From: Thermosaccharophagus gerlachensis
Lineage (GTDB): Bacteria > Armatimonadota > Fervidibacteria > Fervidibacterales > Thermosaccharophagaceae
DNA length: 64,000 bases
NCBI GenBank assembly: GCA_041538025.1
Contig: JBGOEV010000003.1
Coordinates: 1 to 64,000, forward strand
Direction: 5' to 3'
Each line of letters begins with the position of its first letter. The first letter of the stretch is position 1. A model generated the notes under the pieces. That model was not told where the DNA came from. It did not search any database and worked only from the letters and a program-made list of their open reading frames with translations. Of this stretch, positions 44,402-53,032 are shown piece by piece. Both the position numbers and the translations under genes were made by a program.

Positions 44402-45313
44402 TTAGTGGCTCACAGAAAATACTACTTTGCTCATCTCCAATTCCCAATCCCATTTTTTCCTGCCGGGGACAGATCCCCTTTTGTCGGCATAGTAACGATA
44501 CAGTTGTGCATAGGTTGTTGTTGGCATCCCGAGCGAGCGCACATGCTCTATCAAAAGCCGAATTATGCGACAATCCTCACTCATACGATAAATTGAGTGT
44601 GGATGATAAACAAGCGAGATATAGTCAAGTTCATAAGCGAGTGCCTTCTCAATCCAGACCTTTTGCACTTCAAATTCTTCTTCTGGCGTTCTTGGTGGGC
44701 GCGTTGGTATTCCCCAAGGTAAGAGCATCGGATATGGTAGCATAAGGCGAGGTTGCAAGGTGCCATCTGGATCCTTCAAAACATTGTCGTGCCAACCGTG
44801 TGCCGGAAGCTCAAGCAGATTCGGGAAGCCTTCAACATCATACCAGTATGCCTGTTGCAAGCCAGAAGGGATTGAATCTGCAGGTCCGCGTGCATCACTG
44901 CTTACGAATTTGAAACCACATTCCCATATAACACTTAACCTCCCGCTATCGCCTTGAAAGCCTTTGTAAAACCCACATGGCGTCCTAAAACCAATACATT
45001 CAACACCAAACGCTTCTTCAATCAAGCGCTTACCCATCTCCAACTCGTAGCGCATCTCTTCAATCCCGACGCCTTTGCCATGCATTTCGTTATCCTTGAG
45101 AAGTTTGTGTGAGTAGGTGTGCGACTGGATGTCAAACAGCTCATCGTCGCGGAGTAGCTTTGTAAGCTCTTCGGCATGCGACTCAATGAGCTTGCCAACT
45201 ATGAAAAAGGTTGCTGGAACTTCGTATTGACGATGTATCTCAACCAACACTCTCAGCGCTTTTATGCAAAGCTCTGGATGCTCAACATCGTAGCTGAATA
45301 TGTAGCGTGTCAT
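44402..45313 (-). CDS. Polysaccharide deacetylase family protein
   Basis: The roughly 303-residue NodB-type fold has an N-terminal FSYDVE motif (the usual TFDD position), ATFFIVG and the zinc-binding DIQSHTYSHKLL. GFRTPCGFYKG is the third motif and ELPAHGWHDN comes later. Such enzymes remove acetyl or related groups from cell-wall or capsule glycans. The start at ATG 45313 follows AGGAGG with an 8-10 base spacing; the longer GTG frame at 45337 contains that site. No signal peptide is evident. Confidence 0.85.
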   Translation of the reverse strand: MTRYIFSYDVEHPELCIKALRVLVEIHRQYEVPATFFIVGKLIESHAEELTKLLRDDELFDIQSHTYSHKLLKDNEMHGKGVGIEEMRYELEMGKRLIEEAFGVECIGFRTPCGFYKGFQGDSGRLSVIWECGFKFVSSDARGPADSIPSGLQQAYWYDVEGFPNLLELPAHGWHDNVLKDPDGTLQPRLMLPYPMLLPWGIPTRPPRTPEEEFEVQKVWIEKALAYELDYISLVYHPHSIYRMSEDCRIIRLLIEHVRSLGMPTTTYAQLYRYYADKRGSVPGRKKWDWELEMSKVVFSVSH

Positions 45314-45464
45314 ATTCAACTCGCCTCCTTTTGACACTATGCGCTATAGCATGCATCATATTTTTGGCGTAATATACTTTTACGCATCATGCTCAATTTT
45401 ATCCGTTTGGTGCATGAGTTGTCGGGTTTCGTTGCATAAACAAATCTCAAAAGAGGTGGTGAGG

Positions 45465-46787
45465 ATGGTGCTAAAGAACGATGGTGGTGAGGGCTTGGCT
45501 CAGGAGCTGCTGACGGCATTAAAGCTTGCCTTCTCAAAACCGAAGTTGAGCCTCATGATGTTTATCCAGTATGCAGTTTGGGGGGCGTGGTTCCCAGCTC
45601 TCTCTGGTTACCTTGAGAAGCACTTTGGTTTTTTGGGTTGGCAGATAGGGATGATTTACAGCATGCTTCCGCTCGCTAACCTCCTTGTGCCATTCACGGC
45701 TGGACAGGTCGCAGACAGGTGGCTTCCAGCGCAAATTGCTCTAAGCATATTTCATCTCTTCGGTGGCATCCTTATGTTCATAATGGCTTTCCAGCGTAGC
45801 TTCAATGTGCTGCTTTCACTCATGTTCATCTGTGCGATGGTGTATGCTCCAACTCTTGCTCTCACGAATGCAATCGCCCTGCGCAACCTTGATGACCCGC
45901 AAAGGGAATTTGGTCCAATACGAGTTTGGGGAACGATTGGATGGATAGTTTCTGGCTGGGTGCTCTCACTGATGCGCAATTTCTTTGGGACAGAAGGATG
46001 GAAGCTTCAAAGCGGTGTTGAAGTTATAGATGTGTTCATACTGGGTGGGATTATATCGGTCATCATGTGCATTGTATCTTTAACCTTGCCACATACTCCG
46101 CCAGCAAAAGAAGCACCTGACCCACTTGCCTTTAGGAGGGCACTTGTGCTCCTGCGCAACAGAAGCTACCTGACTTTTTTCATCATAGCATTCATAGTTG
46201 CAACCGAACTTCAGCTCTATTATGTGCTCACATTCCCATTCCTATCGCAATGGCAAGGGAAGGTTGGCGGGATAACAAGTGAGACGCTACCGGCTTACAT
46301 GACCATAGCTCAGATAGCTGAAATATTTGTCATGGTTTTCATGCTCCCTTATGGGTTGCCAAGGTGGGGTATAAGAAACTCGTTTCTCATCGGGCTTACT
46401 GCGTGGCCTATACGCTATTTCATCTTCTCCATTGCATGGGCATTTTACGAGACAGCGCCACAGTTGGTTTGGCTCGCAATAGCTGCATTGGCGCTCCATG
46501 GGTTTTGCTATGTCTTCTTTTTTGTGGTCGCTTTCATCTACACTGACATGGTGGCACCTTCAGACATAAGGGCGTCAGCTCAATCGCTAATCAACACGGC
46601 TGTGCTCGGCATAGGTTTGCTCATCGGAAGCTGGTTTGCGGGTTGGCTAAAAGACATATGCACCTTTGACAATGTCACAAACTACACCATAGTGTTCCTT
46701 GTGCCGGGCATCATAACCGTTTTTTGTGCTATCGCTTTCGTTTTCCTTTTCCGTGAGCAAGCTCAGGAAGCGCCTGAGCAGGCATGA
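45465..46787 (+). CDS. Nucleoside:H+ symporter, MFS (NupG/XapB-like)
   Basis: The 440-residue membrane protein has about twelve segments and matches the nucleoside symporter branch of the major facilitator superfamily. Characteristic stretches are QYAVWGAWFPALSGYL, QVADRWLP and FGPIRVWGTIGWIVSGWVL. It would import nucleosides across the inner membrane. ATG 45465 follows AGAGGTGGTG and is preferred to the in-frame ATG at 45339, which adds 42 non-conserved residues. The next gene, a nucleoside hydrolase, starts 41 bases later, so the two form a salvage pair. Confidence 0.88.
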   Translation: MVLKNDGGEGLAQELLTALKLAFSKPKLSLMMFIQYAVWGAWFPALSGYLEKHFGFLGWQIGMIYSMLPLANLLVPFTAGQVADRWLPAQIALSIFHLFGGILMFIMAFQRSFNVLLSLMFICAMVYAPTLALTNAIALRNLDDPQREFGPIRVWGTIGWIVSGWVLSLMRNFFGTEGWKLQSGVEVIDVFILGGIISVIMCIVSLTLPHTPPAKEAPDPLAFRRALVLLRNRSYLTFFIIAFIVATELQLYYVLTFPFLSQWQGKVGGITSETLPAYMTIAQIAEIFVMVFMLPYGLPRWGIRNSFLIGLTAWPIRYFIFSIAWAFYETAPQLVWLAIAALALHGFCYVFFFVVAFIYTDMVAPSDIRASAQSLINTAVLGIGLLIGSWFAGWLKDICTFDNVTNYTIVFLVPGIITVFCAIAFVFLFREQAQEAPEQA

Positions 46788-46828
46788 ATTGAGAGCGTCA
46801 CAAGTTGAGGGCAAGAGGTGAAGTTGTT

Positions 46829-47728
46829 ATGGCTGAGGACAACACCGGTAAGGTTAAAGTCTTGCTTGACACTGATATAGGTTCTGACATTGATGATGCG
46901 TTATGTTTGGCATACTTGCTGATGCAACCGAGGTGCCAGTTGCTCGGCATTACAACAGTAACTGGTGAAGCAGAGAAAAGGGCTATGCTTGCAAGCGCTA
47001 TATGCATTGCGGCAGGCAAAAGCGATATACAAATTAAGCCCGGTTCACCAAAGCCTTTTCTTGTTGAGCAGCGCCAAGAAAAAGCACAGCAGGCTGAGGT
47101 TTTAAAAAGGTGGAAGCACGAAAGTGAGTTTGAGAAGTTCAGTGCAGTCCAGTTCCTTCGTGAGGTGATAAGGTCGCACCCAAATGAGATAACGCTGTTA
47201 ACGGTTGGACCGTTAACAAATATAGGCTTGCTCTTCGCCCTTGATCCAGAGATACCGACTTTGTTAGATCGGCTTGTGCTGATGTGCGGTGTCTATCGGA
47301 TGGGCAAAGGGAAGCGTGAATGGAATGCTATGGTTGATCCGCATGCAACCGCTATCGTTTTCAACTCACCCGTCAAAAATGTTCTCGCCATCGGGTTAGA
47401 TGTGACGATGCGTTGTGCTATGAGCTCACATGAATTCAAAGAGCGTTTTCGTGGGACACCTCTTATGGATTTGATTTCGGATATGGCATCGGTATGGTTC
47501 CGCCACACTGATAGGGTTGTGTTCCATGACCCACTTGCAGCCTCAGTAATATTTGAGCCAGAAATATGCAAATACGAGCGTGGACGAATAGAAGTTAATC
47601 TGAAGGAGGAAGCCTCCCTTGGCGAAACGCTTTTCAATGCTGATGAGAAAGGAAGGCACATGATAGCTGTTGATGTTGATGCCAACCGTTTCTTTGAGCA
47701 CTATTTCAAAGTCGTGACGGGTGCGTGA
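46829..47728 (+). CDS. Nucleoside hydrolase (IUNH family)
   Basis: The 299-residue protein has the calcium-binding signature LLDTDIGSDIDDALCLAYL (DTDxGxDxDDA) near the N-terminus. TVGPLTNIGLLFA and the conserved block VDPHATAIVF follow. The enzyme cleaves the N-glycosidic bond of ribonucleosides to free base and ribose. ATG 46829 has AGAGGTG 8 bases upstream. Together with the preceding transporter it allows nucleosides to be taken up and broken down for carbon and base salvage. Confidence 0.92.
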   Translation: MAEDNTGKVKVLLDTDIGSDIDDALCLAYLLMQPRCQLLGITTVTGEAEKRAMLASAICIAAGKSDIQIKPGSPKPFLVEQRQEKAQQAEVLKRWKHESEFEKFSAVQFLREVIRSHPNEITLLTVGPLTNIGLLFALDPEIPTLLDRLVLMCGVYRMGKGKREWNAMVDPHATAIVFNSPVKNVLAIGLDVTMRCAMSSHEFKERFRGTPLMDLISDMASVWFRHTDRVVFHDPLAASVIFEPEICKYERGRIEVNLKEEASLGETLFNADEKGRHMIAVDVDANRFFEHYFKVVTGA

Positions 47729-47825
47729 TTTGGTAAGAAGTTTTTTCGTATAGGTGCAGTGCCAGTGGCTACAAAATTTATAATGGGTAGAATTAATCGC
47801 TGTTCGGCTGGCAGGTGAGCCAGCG

Positions 47826-48791
47826 ATGAGCGCAGAAGAGGGGTTTAATATGAGCGATGAATGGTATGAGAGAATGAACCATCTGAGGAAGAAGCTTGAG
47901 GAGCTAAAAGAGGTTTTTTCCATCTCCGATTTCCTTTACAGCTACTACAATTTCATCCTGAGTTACATTGATGCGCTTGCCCCGTATGGGCTTAAGTGGT
48001 TAAAGGCATTTCAAGCAATGCTTGAATATGAATCATGGCGCCACAAAGCAATGCGCAACTTGAGAGAAACATCAAACATGAACCTTCTTTTGGTGCTCGG
48101 TGTTGAGATGAGGAACGCTTTGACGAAGCTCCTTCAGAGGCTTGATAGAATGTATCCGCAAGATAACACCGAGACAATCGTGCTGCAGTTGATGAGGGCT
48201 GAATGCCTTTATCAACTTGGGCATACAGAGGGTGTGATTGAAGCGCTTGATAAGGCTATTGAAGCGGGTTGTGATCACCCTCTCGTTTACTTCGCACTTG
48301 GCTTCAACATTTATAGACAAGCGTTGCAAGAGTATGTGGAGATAGAACCGGGGATGCAAAGGGCAGTGATAACGGATAGAGCAAGGTTTGAGAGTCTGTG
48401 TGAAAGGGCTGTTGGCGCATTCCGTTCGGGCATATCTCAAACTGGAATGACACCAATGGATGCGCAATTGCATTTTTGGATAGGGATAGTTTACGAGACA
48501 CTTGGGAGGCTGGATGAAGCAAAGGAAGAGTATAAGAAAGCACTTGAGATAGCCCCGGAGCTGTCAAGGGAAGTTGAACATAGGTTGAAACATATTGAGA
48601 AAGCAACTCCACAAGTGCATGAGGAAAGCAAGAGCCGAGCTGAGGAGAAGGTGATTGGTGAAGCGAGCCAGCAAGCTGGTAAGCTTGGTGGGATCACTGA
48701 TGAGGAATTGTCTCGCATGAGCGAGCTGCTCAGCAAAATAGATACGCTAACCGAGTTCCTTGAAGGGATGAAGGGGACGGAAGAGAATTAA
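47826..48791 (+). CDS. TPR-repeat protein
   Basis: The 321-residue soluble protein has no signal peptide. Helical repeats of TPR type are visible at about 110-145 (LMRAECLYQLGHTEGVIEALDKAIEAG) and 215-250 (LHFWIGIVYETLGRLDEAKEEYKKALEIAPEL). The C-terminus is charged and probably a coiled coil. TPRs mediate protein binding; the partner is unknown. An in-frame ATG at 47850 also has a plausible ribosome site, so the N-terminus may be 8 residues shorter. A TATAAT lies 42 bases upstream, without a good -35. It precedes two molybdenum hydroxylase subunits by 47 bases. Confidence 0.75.
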   Translation: MSAEEGFNMSDEWYERMNHLRKKLEELKEVFSISDFLYSYYNFILSYIDALAPYGLKWLKAFQAMLEYESWRHKAMRNLRETSNMNLLLVLGVEMRNALTKLLQRLDRMYPQDNTETIVLQLMRAECLYQLGHTEGVIEALDKAIEAGCDHPLVYFALGFNIYRQALQEYVEIEPGMQRAVITDRARFESLCERAVGAFRSGISQTGMTPMDAQLHFWIGIVYETLGRLDEAKEEYKKALEIAPELSREVEHRLKHIEKATPQVHEESKSRAEEKVIGEASQQAGKLGGITDEELSRMSELLSKIDTLTEFLEGMKGTEEN

Positions 48792-48838
48792 GGACTTACC
48801 CAAGCATTCTAACTCACCAAGATGGGCGGTGGGAAGGA

Positions 48839-49729
48839 ATGGAGGAATTTGAGTATTATGTTCCGACAACGCTTGAAGAGGTTATTAGGCTCCTGATAAA
48901 GTTTGGCAGGGCTGCGAAATTGCTTGCTGGTGGCACTGACTTGCTCGTGTTTATGAGGCAAAGACGCATAACTCCCACCTGCATAATTGAGCTGAACAAG
49001 ATTAGGGATTTAACTGCGATTGAAGAGAAGCAAGAGGGTATCTTTGTAGGCGCATGTGTTAGGTTAGGCGAGATAGAGAGGAACAGCCTCATAAGGAGAT
49101 TGTTCATTCATGTAGCTGAGGCTGCGGGTAATGTTGGTTCAATGCAGATACGCAACCTTGCGACGATCGGCGGAAACATATGCACTGCATCACCGGCTGG
49201 TGATATGATACCAGCGCTTATGGTCTCAGATGCACAACTGCACATCGCTGGTGTAAAAGGCAGGCGCATCATACCTATTACCGAATTCTTTAAAGGTCCG
49301 GGTGAGACGAGACTTGAAGAAACCGATGTGCTTGTAGGCATTTATTTGCCTTTGCCAAAACCGAATACAGGAACTGCGTTTATAAAGTTGGGTGTGCGTG
49401 GTGCTATGGACATATCAATAGCGAATGTGGCTGCAAGGGTCACATTGAACGGAACATTGCAAAGGGTTGAGGAGGTAAAAGTAGCTCTTGGGTCTGTTGC
49501 ACCGACTGTGATACTTTCAAAATCGGTTGAGAGGTATCTTGTTGGTGCGAGTGTAAAAGAAGCAATTGAAAGATTGATTGAGAAGGCAGCAGATTCGGTG
49601 ATGGATGAAGTTAAGCCAATAACTGATCACAGGGCTTCAGCACAATACAGACGGCTTATGGCTGCTGTATTAACGAAGCGTGCTCTCAGGATAGCACTGC
49701 AAAGGGCGATGGAAAAGAGCATGCTGTGA
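48839..49729 (+). CDS. FAD-binding subunit of a molybdenum hydroxylase (CoxM/XdhB-like)
   Basis: The 296-residue protein has the two FAD motifs of the CoxM family: LLAGGTDLLVFM near residue 35 and TIGGNICTASPAGDM near residue 110. A C-terminal CO-dehydrogenase flavoprotein domain follows. In xanthine dehydrogenase or CO dehydrogenase this subunit passes electrons from 2Fe-2S clusters to acceptors through FAD. The stop overlaps the next gene start by four bases. The catalytic molybdopterin subunit (CoxL type, about 750 residues) is absent from the window, so the substrate is unknown. Confidence 0.9.
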   Translation: MEEFEYYVPTTLEEVIRLLIKFGRAAKLLAGGTDLLVFMRQRRITPTCIIELNKIRDLTAIEEKQEGIFVGACVRLGEIERNSLIRRLFIHVAEAAGNVGSMQIRNLATIGGNICTASPAGDMIPALMVSDAQLHIAGVKGRRIIPITEFFKGPGETRLEETDVLVGIYLPLPKPNTGTAFIKLGVRGAMDISIANVAARVTLNGTLQRVEEVKVALGSVAPTVILSKSVERYLVGASVKEAIERLIEKAADSVMDEVKPITDHRASAQYRRLMAAVLTKRALRIALQRAMEKSML

Positions 49730-50235
49730 AGAGAAAGAGTGAGCAGGTAGAGATGATGAAGATAAGGCTGAAAGTTAATGGTGTGGAGCATGAATTATTC
49801 GTCAAGCCATATGAACGACTCGTTGATGTGTTACGATATCGTCTTCACTTGACAGGCGTCAAGGAGGGCTGTGGGACCGGCGATTGTGGTGTGTGTTCAG
49901 TTTTAGTTGATGGGAAGGTTGTCCCATCTTGTCTTATCCTTGCTGTAAGCGTTGATGGGAGGGAAGTAACAACGATTGAGGGTTTGATGGAGGGAGACGA
50001 GCTTCATCCGATACAGCAAGCCTTCATTGATTGTGGTGCTGTGCAGTGTGGTTTTTGCGCTCCGGGTATGATTCTGACTGTTAAATCGCTCCTTGACGAG
50101 AATGAGAATCCAAGCGTTGATGAGATAAGGAGAGGTATTAGCGGCAACTTGTGCCGTTGCACTGGGTATGTGAAGATAATTGAAGCTGTGCAATTAGCAG
50201 CTAAAAAGCTTATGGAACGTAGGAGAACGTTTTAA
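49726..50235 (+). CDS. 2Fe-2S subunit of a molybdenum hydroxylase (CoxS/XdhC-like)
   Basis: The 169-residue protein has a plant-type ferredoxin domain with Cys ligands in GCGTGDCGVCSVLVDG and a following SCL. A second all-helical domain has CGFCAPGM and NLCRCTGY. It carries two 2Fe-2S clusters linking the molybdenum site to FAD. The GTG at 49726 overlaps the FAD-subunit stop; ATGs at 49753 and 49756 are alternatives nearer the conserved start. With the previous gene it forms two of the usual three subunits. A MoaD/ThiS-like gene follows after a repeat-bearing gap. Confidence 0.92.
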   Translation: MKRKSEQVEMMKIRLKVNGVEHELFVKPYERLVDVLRYRLHLTGVKEGCGTGDCGVCSVLVDGKVVPSCLILAVSVDGREVTTIEGLMEGDELHPIQQAFIDCGAVQCGFCAPGMILTVKSLLDENENPSVDEIRRGISGNLCRCTGYVKIIEAVQLAAKKLMERRRTF

Positions 50236-50244
50236 AGCTATGCA

Positions 50245-50352
50245 TGCTACTGGCTTTAGCCAGTGGCGATGGCAAACATTTTTTAGATTTACGCCGACTA
50301 AAGTCGGCGCTCAGGTGCTTCGTCATCAACTACGGGTTAAAACCCATAGCAT
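50245..50352. repeat. Second cluster of three small hairpins, REP-like
   Basis: Three palindromes lie in the 208-base gap after the 2Fe-2S subunit gene: 50247-50266 (CTACTGGC-TTTA-GCCAGTGG), 50292-50309 (CGCCGAC-TAAA-GTCGGCG, a perfect 7-base stem) and 50330-50349 (CTACGGGT-TAAA-ACCCATAG). Tetraloops are TTTA or TAAA. The order and linking words match the cluster at 22892-23030, showing that this is a dispersed family and not a local terminator. Confidence 0.75.
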
Positions 50353-50443
50353 GGGTTGCGTCATTGACTCTCTTTGAAGTCTGTCCAGGAAACAATTGGG
50401 GCTTTTGGAACATACTCAAGGGCGTAGTGGTGAAGCTGTCAAA

Positions 50444-50698
50444 ATGAGGATTGAAGTAAGGCTCTACGGTGCTCTCAAGAGTTATCTACCAAATGGCGCT
50501 GTTGGGCAGAGGGCTAATTTGGAGTTACACGACGGGGCGACAGTAAGCGATTTACTTTCCGTGCTCGGCATGAGTGATATCAGATGTATTGTTGCGGTAA
50601 ACGATGAGCTTGCTGAGCGTTCAAGAAGGTTGAATGATAACGATGTTGTGAGTATCTATCCACCTATAGCAGGCGGTGCTTTATACGCTGAGGGTTAG
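50444..50698 (+). CDS. MoaD/ThiS-family ubiquitin-like sulfur carrier with C-terminal extension
   Basis: The 84-residue beta-grasp protein starts MRIEVRLYGALKSYLP and ends with VSIYPPIAGGALYAEG. MoaD and ThiS normally end in GG, which is adenylated and thiocarboxylated. Here six residues (ALYAEG) follow the GG, so processing would be needed before activation, or the protein has another role. It lies after molybdenum hydroxylase subunits, which fits molybdopterin synthesis, and 12 bases before ruvC. GGTGAAG lies about 9 bases upstream of the ATG. MoaE and MoeB partners are not in the window. Confidence 0.8.
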   Translation: MRIEVRLYGALKSYLPNGAVGQRANLELHDGATVSDLLSVLGMSDIRCIVAVNDELAERSRRLNDNDVVSIYPPIAGGALYAEG

Positions 50699-50709
50699 CG
50701 GGGCACAAA

Positions 50710-51282
50710 ATGATGCGGAAGGCAAGTAGCAAGGATAAAAAACGACTGTCGTCTTATAACACAATCAAGGTTGTCGGCATTGACCCGGGACTGCGCGCAA
50801 CAGGCTATGCTGTCATTGAAGCTGACGGCAAGTTGGTGAGGCTTTTGGAAACGGGTGTGATCACAAGTTCATCAAAGAAGCCTTTGCCAGAGCGCTTGAG
50901 AGAACTCTTTAACGATGTTAGAGAGATGATCAAGGAGTTAAAGCCAAACGTGGTTGTGCTTGAAAAGCTGTTTTGCAGATGGGGTCATTCAGCGATAATG
51001 CTTGGGCAAGCAAGGGGAGCCGTAATTACAGCAATAGCTGAGTTTGAAACGCCAATCGTTGAATACACTTTCACACAGGTAAAACACACGCTCTTGGGCA
51101 ATGGTAAAGCATCAAAAGAGAAACTGCACATAGCATCAAAAGCGATAGTTGGTATTCCTCGCGATGCTGATGACTCTACATACGAACACGATGAACATGC
51201 TATGGATGCGCTTTCTTTGGCTCTGTGCTACGTCCTTTCAAACTGTTTGAGTGCTCATCACAACCATGTGTTGAAGGGATGA
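50710..51282 (+). CDS. ruvC: Holliday junction endonuclease RuvC
   Basis: The 190-residue protein has the RNase H-like fold with active-site acidic residues in VVGIDPGLRATGYAVIE, VVVLEKLF and the C-terminal DEHAMDALSLALCY, plus the LGQARGAVI helix and QVKHTLLGNGKASKE. It cuts Holliday junctions symmetrically, working with the RuvAB complex encoded directly downstream. The N-terminal extension of about 20 basic residues is not conserved. No yebC homologue precedes it. Confidence 0.93.
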   Translation: MMRKASSKDKKRLSSYNTIKVVGIDPGLRATGYAVIEADGKLVRLLETGVITSSSKKPLPERLRELFNDVREMIKELKPNVVVLEKLFCRWGHSAIMLGQARGAVITAIAEFETPIVEYTFTQVKHTLLGNGKASKEKLHIASKAIVGIPRDADDSTYEHDEHAMDALSLALCYVLSNCLSAHHNHVLKG

Positions 51283-51288
51283 GAAGCT

Positions 51289-51912
51289 GTGATAGGTAAG
51301 TTAAGGGGACGCATCTTAGAGAAACGTGATAACAAAGTCTTACTTGATGTTTCCGGCGTTGGGTATGAGTTGCTCTTGCCATCAGCTGTGGCTAAGTCAA
51401 TTGAGGGTAAGGGAAAGGGCGAGGTTGTGGAGTTTGTGACACTGTGCTTCTTTCAAATTGAGCAATCAAGAGTGGTGCCATTTTTGATTGGTTTTGAAGA
51501 TGAGGTGCAGCGCGAGTTCTTTGAATGCTTGCTTCTTGTGCCTCGGCTTGGACCAAGGGCAGCTTTAAACCTATACTGTGTTCCGATGACTACCATCGCA
51601 TCAGCCATTGAGCAGGGCAATGTTAATTACCTTGCCAGTTTGCCCGGCGTTGGTAAAAGGCGTGCAAGAGACATCATCGCAACGCTTCAAGGTAGGATGG
51701 CTAAGTTCTTCATGAAGGGTGAGCATAAAGGCGAAGCAGTTATGGAGCGTGATGTGAAAGCCATTCTTGATGAGGCGCTTGAAGTGATGATACAACTTGG
51801 CTACAAGCGTAAAGAGGCACAGCAGATGCTTAAGAAAGCACTTGAGCATCGCCCAGATGTAAGCAATGCCGAAGAACTCATAAGAGTTGTATATGAACTT
51901 AAGGGGCAGTAA
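51289..51912 (+). CDS. ruvA: Holliday junction DNA helicase subunit RuvA
   Basis: The 207-residue protein begins MIGKLRGRILEKRDNKVLLDVSG-like (OB fold). It has the helix-hairpin-helix SLPGVGKRRARDIIATLQ in the middle and a C-terminal RuvB-binding helical domain (LGYKRKEAQQMLKKAL). It binds four-way junctions as a tetramer and recruits RuvB. It starts at GTG 6 bases after the ruvC stop. Confidence 0.95.
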   Translation: MIGKLRGRILEKRDNKVLLDVSGVGYELLLPSAVAKSIEGKGKGEVVEFVTLCFFQIEQSRVVPFLIGFEDEVQREFFECLLLVPRLGPRAALNLYCVPMTTIASAIEQGNVNYLASLPGVGKRRARDIIATLQGRMAKFFMKGEHKGEAVMERDVKAILDEALEVMIQLGYKRKEAQQMLKKALEHRPDVSNAEELIRVVYELKGQ

Positions 51913-51931
51913 AATTAACGGCATGGGATGA

Positions 51932-52969
51932 ATGCGTATGGCGAGGAAGAGGTTGCTTACGCCAGCAGAACTGGATCACGAAGACGAGAGCATAATATGG
52001 TCTCTCAGACCGAAAACACTTGATGAATGCATTGGTCAAAGGGAAGCTGTTGAAAGGCTCAGGATAGGCATTGAAGCTGCGAAGATGCGTTCAGAACCAC
52101 TTGAGCACTTACTCCTCTACGGACCGCCGGGGCTCGGTAAAACAACGTTTGCGCACATCGTTGCAAATGAGCTTGGCGTTGATATCCATGTTTGTTCTGG
52201 CTCTGCTCTTGAAAGGGCTGGCGACATCATGGGCTACCTATTGAACTTGCGCTATGGTGATGTCCTCTTCATTGATGAGATACACCGGCTCCCAAGAGGT
52301 GTTGAAGAGTTCCTTTACAGCGTCATGGATAGGTTCATTGTGAGTTTTCCGATATCAAAGAGGGTTGGAGTTAAGCCACCGGAGTTTAAGCTTCAAGCTT
52401 TCACACTTATAGGCGCTACAACGAGAGCTGGAAGCATATCAAGACCGTTGAGGGAACGCTTCGGGATATGCATTCGCCTTGACTTCTATAGCGTTGAGGA
52501 ACTAACCGAAATAGTTAAGCGTTCAGCACGTCTCCTTGGAATCCCAATAGACCACTTCGGTGCCGAAGAAATAGCAAAGCGCTCTCGCGGGACACCAAGG
52601 ATAGCGAACAGGTTGTTAAGGCGTGTCAGAGATTATGCCGAGGTGAAAGGCGACGGCAGGATAACAAGACGAGTTGCTGATGAGGCGTTACGGATGGAAG
52701 GGATTGATGAGCATGGTTTGGATTCGCTTGATAGGAGATATCTTGAAGTCCTCATACGCGAATACAACGGTGGACCTGTTGGTATTGAGGCTTTGAGCGC
52801 ACTGCTTCAAGAGGATGCAGCAACACTTGAAGACATGGTTGAGCCATACTTGCTTAAGATCGGTTTGGTAAGGAGGACTCCGCAAGGGCGTGTGGCAACG
52901 AAGAAAGCATATTACATTCTTGGGATTGAGGAGGGTAGTCATAGCGGCACTCAGCTTGGGCTTTTTTAA
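51932..52969 (+). CDS. ruvB: Holliday junction branch migration ATPase RuvB
   Basis: The 345-residue AAA+ ATPase has Walker A GPPGLGKTT, Walker B FIDEIHRL, sensor 1 IGATTRAGSISRPLRERFG with the arginine finger, and the C-terminal winged helix starting GGPVGIEALSALLQED. It drives branch migration with RuvA. It starts 19 bases after ruvA; ATG 51938 is an alternative start. The stop is embedded in a T-rich run (ctttttttaatttttt-like) that may help end transcription before the tRNA-Gln gene. Confidence 0.96.
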   Translation: MRMARKRLLTPAELDHEDESIIWSLRPKTLDECIGQREAVERLRIGIEAAKMRSEPLEHLLLYGPPGLGKTTFAHIVANELGVDIHVCSGSALERAGDIMGYLLNLRYGDVLFIDEIHRLPRGVEEFLYSVMDRFIVSFPISKRVGVKPPEFKLQAFTLIGATTRAGSISRPLRERFGICIRLDFYSVEELTEIVKRSARLLGIPIDHFGAEEIAKRSRGTPRIANRLLRRVRDYAEVKGDGRITRRVADEALRMEGIDEHGLDSLDRRYLEVLIREYNGGPVGIEALSALLQEDAATLEDMVEPYLLKIGLVRRTPQGRVATKKAYYILGIEEGSHSGTQLGLF

Positions 52970-53032
52970 TTTTTTCTGGAGTAGCTTTTAAACTTCGCAT
53001 GGGTGGCGTTAAAATTATGATTATGGACTTGC

